From CAYOWQ01 sp964407695 (GTDB lineage Bacteria; Planctomycetota; Phycisphaerae; Phycisphaerales; SM1A02), in NCBI GenBank assembly GCA_964407695.1, contig CAYOWQ010000008.1:62001-126000 (forward strand): 64,000 nucleotides of DNA. The letters are read 5' to 3'. Made by a program: the position numbers and the translations under genes. Shown here piece after piece: positions 32,984 to 41,649 of the stretch (positions are counted from its first letter, which is position 1; each line of letters begins with the position of its first letter). Under the pieces are notes generated by a model. The model saw nothing but the letters and a program-made list of their open reading frames with translations, was not told the DNA's origin and searched no databases.

Positions 32984-33939
32984 GGAACCTGAAGTTCACC
33001 TGGTCCGGCCCGCTCGGTATCAGCGCGGTGTCAATCGCCCTGGTCGCGGGCGTCCTTCTCGTGAAGTCGTGGGGGTTCCTGAGCGCGCTGGTGTGGCCTG
33101 CGGCTGAAGATCCAAGCAAGACTGGCATCGACGGCAAGCTGCTCGCCATGCACACCGAGCAGATCGATCGATTCCGCGATCGGGTGGATGGGCGATCGCC
33201 GTTTCATCTTCCTGACGCCTGGCCTCCCGAGCCACCGCGCCTGAAGCCGCCGACGCCGCCGCCGCCACCTGACAAGACTCGGGATGACACGGGTCCAAAG
33301 GGCCCGCCTGCGGAATACTCCGGACCGACTGTGGCCTATATCGTGGGCACACGGGTCTTCTTTGAGGAAATGGCGCCGTCCACCGACAGCCCCTATCACA
33401 ACTGGCTCGAAGTCGGTGAAGAACGCGATGGCGTTAAGGTGCTCGCCGTCAACGCTCCTTGGGACCTTCGGCTTCAACACGAAGGCGGCGAGTACGACAT
33501 CAAGCTTCACAAGACCGGCCTTCCCGAGGGAACGGCAGGATGGAAGCCGGGGTCCTCCATCGAAAGTGTGATATCTGACTCCTCGCCTTCATCAGGTCGA
33601 ATCTCGGCGCCGCCGGTCGAGGAGCGCACTGCGGATGCAGAAGGCGCTCATCCGCCCGATGAACCGGCACGAGGTGGCCGGGGTCCGTCCGCCCCCAAAC
33701 CAGGGGGCAGTCGGCCTCCGGCCGATCACAATGGAAACGCGCAGGCCTCGATTCCCAAGCCATTAACCAAGCAGGAGGTCGAGAAGATGTCTCGTCCCGA
33801 AGCGTTGGAAGCGCTTCAGGAATACACCAAGGCCAAGATGAACCGTTCGCTTGATGAAAAGACCAAGGCACAGCTTCAGGCGGACTGGGACCTCTTGATG
33901 GAGCGGATCAAGAAGACCAACAAGAACGGCTCGCGCTAG
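32980..33939 (+). CDS. GspC-like subunit with C-terminal module shared with the GspL-like protein
   Basis: 319 residues, ATGA overlap with the gspM-like gene. One N-terminal membrane helix (LGISAVSIALVAGVLLVKSW, ~12-31), a Pro-rich linker (PPRLKPPTPPPPPDK), and a small beta domain, PTVAYIVGTRVFFEEMAPST to YDIKLHKTG (~115-190), resembling the HR domain by which GspC contacts the secretin. After another disordered Pro/Gly stretch the last ~57 residues (PKPLTKQEVEKMSRPEALEA onward) match the end of the GspL-like protein. The gene could alternatively be called GspN/PilP-like. It is followed by a 235-base gap before gspD. Confidence 0.7.
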   Translation: MRNLKFTWSGPLGISAVSIALVAGVLLVKSWGFLSALVWPAAEDPSKTGIDGKLLAMHTEQIDRFRDRVDGRSPFHLPDAWPPEPPRLKPPTPPPPPDKTRDDTGPKGPPAEYSGPTVAYIVGTRVFFEEMAPSTDSPYHNWLEVGEERDGVKVLAVNAPWDLRLQHEGGEYDIKLHKTGLPEGTAGWKPGSSIESVISDSSPSSGRISAPPVEERTADAEGAHPPDEPARGGRGPSAPKPGGSRPPADHNGNAQASIPKPLTKQEVEKMSRPEALEALQEYTKAKMNRSLDEKTKAQLQADWDLLMERIKKTNKNGSR

Positions 33940-34174
33940 GGAAGGCCACACGACGGGCGCAGCGGTGGAGTGAGCGTGGAAGAACTGGCCAATCGTTCGG
34001 AAAACCGCCTCCGGTGCTCCGAACCGTGGTGACAGTGCAGATTCATTGAAGTACCCTATCGGTCGACGTCGATAGGCGATGCGTGGATGTTCGGTTGAAT
34101 CGCCCGCAATCTCAACGCGATTGAGGCGTTTCGCGATGGTCGGTCGAGGTTCACAGGATCAGAGGAGCTTCCCC
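33940..34174 (+). other. 235-base gap before gspD, possible internal promoter
   Basis: No credible gene. CCTATCG and CGATAGG (about 34054-34076) can pair around an 8-base loop, and CAACGCGATTGAGG-type inverted pieces follow. An in-frame ATG at 34079 extends the secretin frame into this region but would put 32 non-signal residues ahead of the signal peptide. The gap is the only sizable one in the secretion operon, so a gspD promoter or leader here is plausible. Confidence 0.4.
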
Positions 34175-37012
34175 TTGAACGTTTCAAATACATCCTTCCG
34201 ACTCTCCCTTCGAGCGGGTGTGCCGTTGTTTATCCTGAGCGGACTTCTGCTCGTCGGCGCTGCGCCTCACTCTCGTCCAGAGCCCGCGCCCCAACCGGCC
34301 CCGGTTGATGATCCGGGATCGGCAACAGCGCCGCCGTCGACCACGGATCGACCGACGCCGCAGGCGCCGCCTGTTGTTGAAGCCGACGATGACGCCACCG
34401 AGCAGGCCGACGCAGAAGCTCCCGGGGACGACCTTGATGGGGCGGACGATGACCTCCTCTCCCCACCGGACAACCCCACCGTCCACGAAGATCCGCGCGA
34501 GTATGTTCCCAAGGTGTCGGCATCGGTTCCGCCGGTCGCCGTGGCTTCGCGCAGGCCGCGCAATCCTGACGAGCTTTTCCCCGGCGTCAAGATCGAGGAA
34601 AAATTGGTCACAGACTTTCTCGACCTGATCGTCGAACTCACGGGCAAGCATGTGGTGCCCAAGGCAATCACCATCGCGTCGACCAAGATCTCGGTGCAGT
34701 CACCCCGGACGATGACCGCCAACGAGTTGCTCGACCTGCTTTACGAAGCCTTCCGAATCAATGGCGTGGGTGTCATTGAAACCGAGGACATGGTCATCCT
34801 CGATTCGACGACCAATCTCCAGGACTATCACCCTCTCACGCTCGGTCCCGACGACGACGTGATGGCCATGGTCGATGACGGCAACTTCTATGAGAAGGTC
34901 TTCAAGGTTCACAACACCAAGGTCGAAAACCTGACCGATATTCTGGATTCGGCGATGGCTCAGTATGCCACGTACCAGATCGATTCGAACTCCAACCAGT
35001 TTGTCGTGTTCCACGCGGATGTCGGATTCCTGAAGCGGATTCAGTCGATCATGAATGCCATCGACACGCCGCCCCGGGTCGAAGTGAAACGCGAGACATT
35101 TCGCATCACCTACGCCGACGCCACCGCCATCGCCGACAACCTTCGAGATATCTACGAAGGCTCCGGCAGCACCTCGCGTCAATCAAATCCCAGGGCGGCG
35201 AATCCCCGCGGCGGCCGCACACCGAACCCGGGACAACCCTCGAACACGGAACAGACGGTCGGCGTTTCTGAACAGCTTCGAATCACCGTCCTTCCCGCGA
35301 TCAACACCATCACGGTCAGCGCTGAGCCGCAGATCCTCGACGGAATCCGTCTGCAGATCAAGGAGTGGGATGTTCCACGGCCGGAGGGGGTCACCAAGAT
35401 CTATCAACTCAAGTATGCCGATCCCCTGGTGGTGCGGGATGCCCTGCAATCAATCATCGGTGCGGGCACATCCGGAGGCAGCCGCAGCGGCAACCGGGCG
35501 GGAGGTAGTAATCGAGCCCCCACGGGCGTTCCTGGTGCGGATGGAGGCGCTGCCGTTGCCGTTGAGAATACCTATCGGGTGGAAGCCGTCGGCGACAAGC
35601 GCCAGTTGATCGTGATCAGCAAGACTCCGGAGAATCTCGACTGGCTTGATGCGCTCGTCGCAGCGATCGACCAGCCGACACCGATCGTCAAACCGATTCT
35701 GGTTCCACTGAAATACGCTCAGGCCGTCGAAATCTCGGAACAGCTCAACGCGCTGCTCGCGCCGCCGACGGCAGATGCCAGCATTACCGCCCCTGAGAAC
35801 GGACTGCGATTCAGCGCTGACGCCAGCGCGTCCGATCCAAGTACGCCCGATTCCGGCGCGAGCCGGAACAACTCCAGTTCGACCTCCGGCGGCCGCAGCA
35901 ATGCGGGCACCATCAATTTCCCGTGGCTCGCGTCGGGCCGTGCCGGCGATTCCGAGATCTCCCCGCAGTCCGAAATCATCGGCAAGGTGCGAATCGTGCC
36001 GATCGTTCGCCAGAATGCGCTTTCGGTTCTGGCAGCGCCCGAGTATCAGGATGCGGTTGTGTCGATGATTCAGAGCATGGACAAACCGGGCCGACAGGTG
36101 CTGATCGCCGCAACCATCGCTCAGGTCGAATTGAGCGACGATTTTGCCTGGGGCATCCGAGTCTCCAGCGGCGACATTACACCGGCCCAGAACGACAACT
36201 TCGTTTCCGGCAGCTTCGGCAACGAAAACACCCAGAACGACTTCATCTCGTTGTTCGACACGTCGGTGCTCACCGCCAACTTCAATATCAACGCCTCGCT
36301 GCAGGCACTTGACCAGAAGACCGACGTCAAGATTCTGCAACAACCGAAGATCTTCACCGCCGACAATCAGGAGGCGGTCTTCTTCCAGGGGCAGCGAATT
36401 CCGTTCATCACTGACAGCTCCACCACCGATGTCGGCGGCATTACCCAGTCGTTTGACTACCTCGACGTTGGTGTGACCCTGAACGTCCGACCTCGAATCA
36501 CGGTCGAACGCGATGTGTCGCTGGACGTGTTCTTCGAGCTTTCGAACACAGTGCCCGGCCAGACCCTGTTCGGCGGCCAGATCATCGACAAACGTCAAAC
36601 CGAGACGCACGCGGTCATCAAGAACGGCCAGACGATCGTGCTCTCCGGCATCCGCATTGAGAGTGAATCGAATATCGATCGACGGGTGCCGTTCTTCGGC
36701 GACATCCCCATCATCGGCGCCCTCTTTACCTCCACGGACAAGTCGAAGGAAGTGAATGAGTTGCTGATCTTCATCACACCCATCGTGGTGGATAATCCCG
36801 AGGAGAACGACACCAATTTCAACGAGTATGAGCGAAGCAAGCTCGAACAGGTGTCGAAACCGCTCAGCACCATCCAGGAGCGCCGCAAGAAGGGTGTTGA
36901 GGCGATCACCCCGCCCGAGATCAAGAACGTCACCAAGCTTCGTGATGACAACGGAGTGGTGACCGATCAGCCGACTCCGCCACCCGACGAAAACGCCGGA
37001 CCGGATATGTAA
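34175..37012 (+). CDS. gspD: type II secretion secretin GspD
   Basis: 945 residues if translation starts at TTG 34175, which I prefer because GGAG (34164-34167) precedes it and a signal peptide begins at once (RLSLRAGVPLFILSGLLLVG). The next ~95 residues are Pro/Asp-rich and disordered. N0 domain at ~133-209 (TDFLDLIVELTGKHVVPKAI), followed by N1-N3 repeats with long Gly/Ser/Asn insertions, then the secretin beta-barrel from ~640 (VLIAATIAQVELSDDFAWGI) to ~880 with VPFFGDIPIIGALFTSTDKS and ELLIFITPIVVDNP. It forms the outer-membrane gate. Ending TAATG overlaps the lipoprotein start. No separate pilotin gene of known type is present. Confidence 0.95.
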   Translation: MNVSNTSFRLSLRAGVPLFILSGLLLVGAAPHSRPEPAPQPAPVDDPGSATAPPSTTDRPTPQAPPVVEADDDATEQADAEAPGDDLDGADDDLLSPPDNPTVHEDPREYVPKVSASVPPVAVASRRPRNPDELFPGVKIEEKLVTDFLDLIVELTGKHVVPKAITIASTKISVQSPRTMTANELLDLLYEAFRINGVGVIETEDMVILDSTTNLQDYHPLTLGPDDDVMAMVDDGNFYEKVFKVHNTKVENLTDILDSAMAQYATYQIDSNSNQFVVFHADVGFLKRIQSIMNAIDTPPRVEVKRETFRITYADATAIADNLRDIYEGSGSTSRQSNPRAANPRGGRTPNPGQPSNTEQTVGVSEQLRITVLPAINTITVSAEPQILDGIRLQIKEWDVPRPEGVTKIYQLKYADPLVVRDALQSIIGAGTSGGSRSGNRAGGSNRAPTGVPGADGGAAVAVENTYRVEAVGDKRQLIVISKTPENLDWLDALVAAIDQPTPIVKPILVPLKYAQAVEISEQLNALLAPPTADASITAPENGLRFSADASASDPSTPDSGASRNNSSSTSGGRSNAGTINFPWLASGRAGDSEISPQSEIIGKVRIVPIVRQNALSVLAAPEYQDAVVSMIQSMDKPGRQVLIAATIAQVELSDDFAWGIRVSSGDITPAQNDNFVSGSFGNENTQNDFISLFDTSVLTANFNINASLQALDQKTDVKILQQPKIFTADNQEAVFFQGQRIPFITDSSTTDVGGITQSFDYLDVGVTLNVRPRITVERDVSLDVFFELSNTVPGQTLFGGQIIDKRQTETHAVIKNGQTIVLSGIRIESESNIDRRVPFFGDIPIIGALFTSTDKSKEVNELLIFITPIVVDNPEENDTNFNEYERSKLEQVSKPLSTIQERRKKGVEAITPPEIKNVTKLRDDNGVVTDQPTPPPDENAGPDM

Positions 37013-38253
37013 TGGTCGGCGTCAGCGTCAGATGGCCATTGGTGGCGATGGTGCTGATCGGTCTGGGTGGCTGTTCATCCGAGCCAACCACACTGGAATC
37101 GTCGTTTCACGCGCCGCTCGCGCAGCCGCTCTCGGAGCGATCTTCTCGAGTCACGATCGAGAGCGTGCCACTAGGGCGGGTACCGTGGGATGGCGCTTCG
37201 CTTCCCGTGGTCAGCCCCGACGCGAAAATGATCGCGACGGTCAAGGGCCGGGCCCCTTCGCGAGCGGTCCTGACCGCCTCCCCCGGTCAGCGGCCTCCCG
37301 ACGAATGCGCCATCGAGCTCTTTCAGCTTAGTGCCTTCAGCGACAAAGGGCATTCCATCGGCATGGTGCCCGTGGCCGCGGTGCTGGGCCGTTCCTCAAA
37401 CGCGGACGGATTTCTCATCGAAAACATTCAGCCCGACGGCTCTCGTTGGATCGGGCAGTATCCGTGGACAGGCGGCAAGGTGGCATGGCTTGTCACCGAC
37501 GAACGAGTCAACGCATTTGCGGCCATGGGACCGGACGGAGCCATCGCCTGGTCATCGCGCCGGATTGATCGCCGTGAGTTTGACCTGATTGTTTCCACCG
37601 CGGATGGCGAGTGGACATCGGCTCCCGAAAGTGACGACCTTGATGAACCCTATGTCCCGCCATTACTCGGCGTTCCGGTCATCGTGGGTGAACGTCCCGG
37701 CCGTGCGTCGTGGATGTTCCCGACCTTCGGCCTGTCCAATCGAGACCTGATGTGCTTTCGACTTCAGGACGGCCGGCTCGACGCGGTCTGGCTTGAACTT
37801 GGCGACGACCGCATGAGGATACGGGCAACCTTGCCCCTGGCGTCGCAAGCCAACGAGTTTCTCGCGTGGCAATGCGCTGCGACGGTCGAGGCGAGCCCCG
37901 TTTCTGTCGATGGTCAGTTCATGTTCATTCATCCGGAGAAGCGATGTCTTGTCTTGTGGAATCCACGAGACGGGCAAGTGACAGAGCTTGGTCCGAATGT
38001 CATCCTCGCGGCCCCGGTCGGCGATGGCGGGTACGTGATCAACGATGGAAAGACCCTGGCCTATCGCGAACCGCTGGGCTCACGACGCAAGCTGGCCACG
38101 GGCTTGCTCATGCCCCGCCGGGTGCTCTCCGACGGCCGCGAGATCGTCGTCGCCAATCCTCGAGGTTCTGATCAGATTGAATTCAACGTCGTTCAGGTGC
38201 GGCCGGCGCCGACCACCGCCTCGGCGGAGACCCCGGCAGCCGTCGGACAGTAG
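37012..38253 (+). CDS. lipoprotein coupled to gspD, beta-propeller-like
   Basis: 413 residues; ATG 37012 overlaps the gspD stop by one base. The N-terminus is a lipoprotein signal (WPLVAMVLIGLGGCSS) with Cys21 as the lipidated residue. The rest is beta-rich with spaced segments such as SPDAKMIATVKG, QPDGSRWIGQYPWTGGKVAW, GPDGAIAWSSRRIDR and SDGREIVVANPRGSD, a pattern suggesting TolB/WD-like propeller blades. No known pilotin motif. Coupling to the secretin makes a role in secretin assembly, localisation or stability the leading inference. Its last 61 bases overlap the convergent rsmD gene. Confidence 0.75.
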   Translation: MVGVSVRWPLVAMVLIGLGGCSSEPTTLESSFHAPLAQPLSERSSRVTIESVPLGRVPWDGASLPVVSPDAKMIATVKGRAPSRAVLTASPGQRPPDECAIELFQLSAFSDKGHSIGMVPVAAVLGRSSNADGFLIENIQPDGSRWIGQYPWTGGKVAWLVTDERVNAFAAMGPDGAIAWSSRRIDRREFDLIVSTADGEWTSAPESDDLDEPYVPPLLGVPVIVGERPGRASWMFPTFGLSNRDLMCFRLQDGRLDAVWLELGDDRMRIRATLPLASQANEFLAWQCAATVEASPVSVDGQFMFIHPEKRCLVLWNPRDGQVTELGPNVILAAPVGDGGYVINDGKTLAYREPLGSRRKLATGLLMPRRVLSDGREIVVANPRGSDQIEFNVVQVRPAPTTASAETPAAVGQ

Positions 38254-38819
38254 AGAAGCACCCACATCTCCTGACCGTACGCATGAATCTCCGGCCCATC
38301 GAATCCATCGACCTTGGGGGTCGCACACGCCGGGTTAATCGGCGTCCGCAGGACGAGAAAGCTCTTTGGCGCCATGACATCCCGAAGTCGCGAGGCTTGG
38401 GCGAGGATTCTCTGCTGCGATGATTCCAACTGCATCATCGCATAGGGTGGATCCATGAAAACGATATCCACGGGAGCCGGCGCAGCGCCCAGGATGCCGG
38501 CACTGAGCGCATCGGCTTGCAATGCCCGGGCCCGGTCGCCGCAATCGAGCATGCGGATGTTTTCCTCGAGGAGCCGAAACACCGCCCGCTGCTGCTCGAC
38601 CATGACCACCTGCGAAGCACCCCTGCTCACTGCTTCCAGCCCCATGGTCCCCACGCCGGCAAAGAGATCAAGCACGCGGGCCCCTTCAAACCAACCTCGG
38701 AGGATGTTAAAAACGCTTTCCTTGACTCGTGCGGCATAGGGACGGGTGATTTCGTCATCCTCCGGCGTCAAGAGCTTGCGCGAGCGGAACTCACCACCAA
38801 TGATCTTGAGCATGCGCAA
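38193..38819 (-). CDS. rsmD: 16S rRNA (guanine-N2-)-methyltransferase RsmD
   Basis: 208 residues. Standard RsmD signatures: IIGGEFRSRKLLTPEDDEIT at the start, RPYAARVKESVFNILRGWFE, SAM-binding ARVLDLFAGVGTMGLEAVSR (~47-66), and catalytic VDIVFMDPPYAMMQ (DPPY, ~117-130). The enzyme methylates G966 (E. coli numbering) of 16S rRNA. Its 3' end runs 61 bases into the convergent lipoprotein gene. An upstream gene for CoaD, often linked to rsmD, is not here. Confidence 0.93.
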   Translation of the reverse strand: MRMLKIIGGEFRSRKLLTPEDDEITRPYAARVKESVFNILRGWFEGARVLDLFAGVGTMGLEAVSRGASQVVMVEQQRAVFRLLEENIRMLDCGDRARALQADALSAGILGAAPAPVDIVFMDPPYAMMQLESSQQRILAQASRLRDVMAPKSFLVLRTPINPACATPKVDGFDGPEIHAYGQEMWVLLYCPTAAGVSAEAVVGAGRT

Positions 38820-38946
38820 ATCGTATTCCGTTTCCGTAGCTCCTCGCGACTGATTGACAGGTGATTTTGCCGCAGATCCGAGGAACGCTGATCCGGCCGT
38901 CTACGATATCGAGTGATCCGATTCGATCGACTTGTGGAGGCATGAA

Positions 38947-39858
38947 ATGGAAACCTCGAGGTTCACGGTTCTGGTGTTGGTGTTCGCCGCTTCAGTGTGT
39001 TCGCGAGTATGTTCAGCCTCGCCGGTGCTGCTCGCTCTTGGGGATGAATCCGCCTACCAGGAAGGTTGCCTGGAGCCTTGCGATTGCGTTCTGTATGAAC
39101 CCCAGGAGGCCGTCGGCTCCCTGATGCTCGCTCCGAAGTCCGACTTCGGCACATTCAAGACCTGGAGCGTCCTGCAGGTCAATATTCATACCGAGGCTCC
39201 TGACGGCCCATTGGACATTGTGGGCGAGGGTGTCTACTCCATTCTGGCCGAATTTGCCGTCCTGCAAAGACTTGAACTCACGCTCTCGCTCAACGGCGGC
39301 GACCCTATTCCCTTCGATTCGGGCTGGGTGCCGGCGGCTTCTGAAGACCCGTTGTCCGGGTTCGACATCGCCTTGGCCATGAACAACTTCAAGTGTTATG
39401 ACAAGGTCCTTTCGATCCATGCGAAGCCCGTGGACCCGGCAGCGCTGATTCAATTTCGGTTTGTAAAGGGCGGCAGCTATGCCGAAGGCTGCTTCGGCCT
39501 GTGCCTCTGTCCTGTTTTCTTTGGCGGCGAGCCGACCGGGGCCTTTGCATTGCTGCCGCTCAAATCGAAGAATTCAACGATCTACAACGTCATCGGCTTT
39601 ACGACCACCGTGAAGTATTCGAATGAGAGCCCCGGCATCCTCACGCGATTCCGTGGGTTCGGCTCGCTGATGCCGAAGGAAGATGCGTGGCACATGACCA
39701 TGTATCTGACTGAGCCAGGTGGGCCACAGGTCGCCTTTCACAGTACACCGGATGTGATTGCCACAGACGACCTGAACGAACTGAATGTGACGCTCTCGAT
39801 GAACGATCTTGAGTGTTATGACATCGTCATAGGCATTGTGGCAAAGTCGTCGCCATAG
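38947..39858 (+). CDS. exported protein with two tandem Cys-containing domains
   Basis: 303 residues from ATG 38947 (GGAGG at 38936-38940), with signal peptide FTVLVLVFAASVCSRVCSAS. Two homologous halves: the first has SAYQEGCLEPCDCVLYEPQE and ends in MNNFKCYDKVLSIHAKPVDP; the second has GSYAEGCFGLCLCPVFFGGE and ends in MNDLECYDIVIGIVAKSSP. Each half thus has a Y-x-EGC-x3-C-x-C cluster near its start and a single Cys in a CYD motif near its end, likely disulfides or a metal site. The halves look like beta-sandwiches. No family recognised; export is the only firm prediction. It may be a client of the secretion system upstream. Confidence 0.8.
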   Translation: METSRFTVLVLVFAASVCSRVCSASPVLLALGDESAYQEGCLEPCDCVLYEPQEAVGSLMLAPKSDFGTFKTWSVLQVNIHTEAPDGPLDIVGEGVYSILAEFAVLQRLELTLSLNGGDPIPFDSGWVPAASEDPLSGFDIALAMNNFKCYDKVLSIHAKPVDPAALIQFRFVKGGSYAEGCFGLCLCPVFFGGEPTGAFALLPLKSKNSTIYNVIGFTTTVKYSNESPGILTRFRGFGSLMPKEDAWHMTMYLTEPGGPQVAFHSTPDVIATDDLNELNVTLSMNDLECYDIVIGIVAKSSP

Positions 39859-39900
39859 CTGCGCCGCCGCCATGGGCTGGGCCGGCATATTCTTCGGCCC

Positions 39901-40695
39901 ATGCCCGACCTTGATGGCGGCCTGCCCGCTTCGCTTCGTAAGCACGCCCGATGGAGACAGCTCGGTCCCACTCAGGTCCCCGCGCTGCTTGCCCATCCCG
40001 ATGTCGTTGGCGAGCGGCCGCCAACCCTCAGTCCTCGGCCCGGCCTGTTGTGGATTCACGGCCGCACGGTGAACAAGGAGCTCGACCCCGGGCGCTACCT
40101 TCGTTGCGTTCGCGCTGGGATCGCCGTCTGTGCGGTCGATTTGCCGGGCCATGGCGAACGGTTCGATCAAGCCTTGCAGTCGGCGGCCATGACCCTGACG
40201 GTGGTTGAGCGGATGGTGCACGAAATTGACAGTGTCGTGAACACGCTGGTCGCTGAGGAGGGTTTCGATCCCGATCGGATCGCCATCGGTGGGATGTCGG
40301 CCGGCGGGATGGCCACCCTTGTTCGCCTGTGCCGGCCCCACCGATTCCGATGTGCCACGGTGGAGGCCACTACCGGCTCCTGGCGTTGGCAGTCCGGCCG
40401 GGAGATGTTCATTCCCGACGCCGTCGGCCGCCTCAATCCCATCGATCATCTCGAGCAGTGGCGCGAGATTCCTTTTCAGGCGATCCACGCTCAATTCGAC
40501 GAGTGGGTCAATATCAATGGGCAGCGGGAATTCATCGACCGCATTCGATCCCGGTACATCCATCCCGATTGGGTGGAAATGGTCGAGTTCGAGCGAACAG
40601 GTGCGCCCTTCGAACATGCTGGATTCGGTCGTCTTGCGTCCATCGCCAAGGACCGGCAGATGGAGTTTCTGGAGCGCCGGCTTGTCAACGGGTGA
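39901..40695 (+). CDS. alpha/beta hydrolase fold protein
   Basis: 264 residues from ATG 39901. Order of motifs: RPGLLWIHGRTVNKELDPGR (oxyanion strand), AVDLPGHGERFD, nucleophile elbow IAIGGMSAGGMATLV with Ser133, then HAQFDEWV (acid candidate Asp) and APFEHAGF (catalytic His candidate). No signal peptide, so cytoplasmic. Substrate class (ester, peptide, carbohydrate ester) cannot be told. Downstream 87 bases later lies the cytochrome-tailed membrane protein. A long minus-strand open frame covering this region is a shadow. Confidence 0.85.
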   Translation: MPDLDGGLPASLRKHARWRQLGPTQVPALLAHPDVVGERPPTLSPRPGLLWIHGRTVNKELDPGRYLRCVRAGIAVCAVDLPGHGERFDQALQSAAMTLTVVERMVHEIDSVVNTLVAEEGFDPDRIAIGGMSAGGMATLVRLCRPHRFRCATVEATTGSWRWQSGREMFIPDAVGRLNPIDHLEQWREIPFQAIHAQFDEWVNINGQREFIDRIRSRYIHPDWVEMVEFERTGAPFEHAGFGRLASIAKDRQMEFLERRLVNG

Positions 40696-40782
40696 ACCTG
40701 ACGACAGACTACGCTCGATGGACCCGGGGATCCGCATCTCCAACTCTCCACCTTCGATTCACGCCAAGGAACGCTCGAATCC

Positions 40783-41649
40783 ATGAACAACCTCCTGCAA
40801 ACGCTCAGCGATACGTGGAACGATCCCGCGATGCGCCATGCGGCCATCGTTCACCTTCCGATTGCCCTGTCCATATTCTCGCCCCTAATTCTGCTCTTCA
40901 GCGCGATCCGCCCGGACTCGAAACCGATTCGCGGGTTCGCGGTCGCACTCATGGCTGTGATTGGCCTCGCGGCGTATATGGCCATGAACAGCGGTGAAAA
41001 CGCTGAAGGTCACCTTGGAGGAAACCTGTCGGCGTCAGTGCGCGATTTGATTCACGAGCACGAAGAGGCTGGCGAGAAGGTGTGGCTGATGGCTGCGGGA
41101 ATCATGGTGCTCGTCGTGGCCGGTTTCGTTGGCCCGCGCGGCTGGCGCATCGCGTCCTCATGGCTTGGCGCCCTGTCGTGCTTTGGTCTCATTGGGTGGG
41201 TCAGCACGGTCGCCCACCTCGGTGGCACGGCGGTTTATAAGCACGGCGCCGGCATCAAGGCCATGGCCACACCGGACTTCGACCCATCCTCCCCGCCGGC
41301 CGACCCACGATTGGCCGATTTCCGCAGCTCGGTTTACCCGCTTCTCTCCGGCCGCTGCATGGGGTGTCACAGCCACAGCAAGCCGGCCTCCGGACTCGAT
41401 CTCACCACAGCGCGCGGATGGCTGGCGGGTGGCGAATCCGGCCTGGCGGCCGTGATTCCCGGCAAACCCGAAGACAGCCGATTGATTCTTGCGGTGCACC
41501 GCACCGACCCGGAGCTTCAGATGCCGCCGAGGGAGCCACTCTCTGCCGCGGAGATCAAGATCCTCGAAGACTGGATCAGGAACGGCGCTGTGTGGGAAGA
41601 TCCGCAGGAAGCGGCGACGAGGAATCCATCTCGCGAATCCGGACGCTGA
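40783..41649 (+). CDS. membrane protein with C-terminal planctomycete-type cytochrome c domain
   Basis: 288 residues. The N-terminal ~160 residues hold four membrane segments and begin AAIVHLPIALSIFSPLILLF, a pattern like DUF2231-type heme or redox membrane domains. The periplasmic C-terminal part carries one heme c attachment site CMGCH (192-196) and the planctomycete cytochrome layout: FRSSVYPLLSGRCMGCHSHS, ASGLDLTTARGWLAGGESG, PGKPEDSRLILAVHR, MPPREPLSAAEIKILEDWI. A role as a membrane-bound electron carrier or sensor is inferred. The last 74 bases overlap the convergent gene ending at 41576. Confidence 0.85.
   Translation: MNNLLQTLSDTWNDPAMRHAAIVHLPIALSIFSPLILLFSAIRPDSKPIRGFAVALMAVIGLAAYMAMNSGENAEGHLGGNLSASVRDLIHEHEEAGEKVWLMAAGIMVLVVAGFVGPRGWRIASSWLGALSCFGLIGWVSTVAHLGGTAVYKHGAGIKAMATPDFDPSSPPADPRLADFRSSVYPLLSGRCMGCHSHSKPASGLDLTTARGWLAGGESGLAAVIPGKPEDSRLILAVHRTDPELQMPPREPLSAAEIKILEDWIRNGAVWEDPQEAATRNPSRESGR

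Noticed and set aside
35450..36610. 386-residue minus-strand frame opposite gspD
   Set aside because: Lies fully within the secretin gene and shows only a composition artefact.
39574..40743. 389-residue minus-strand open frame
   Set aside because: It lies antisense to the alpha/beta hydrolase (intact nucleophile elbow and start) and to the end of the duplicated Cys protein; its sequence has no domain and the composition of a shadow frame in GC-rich DNA.
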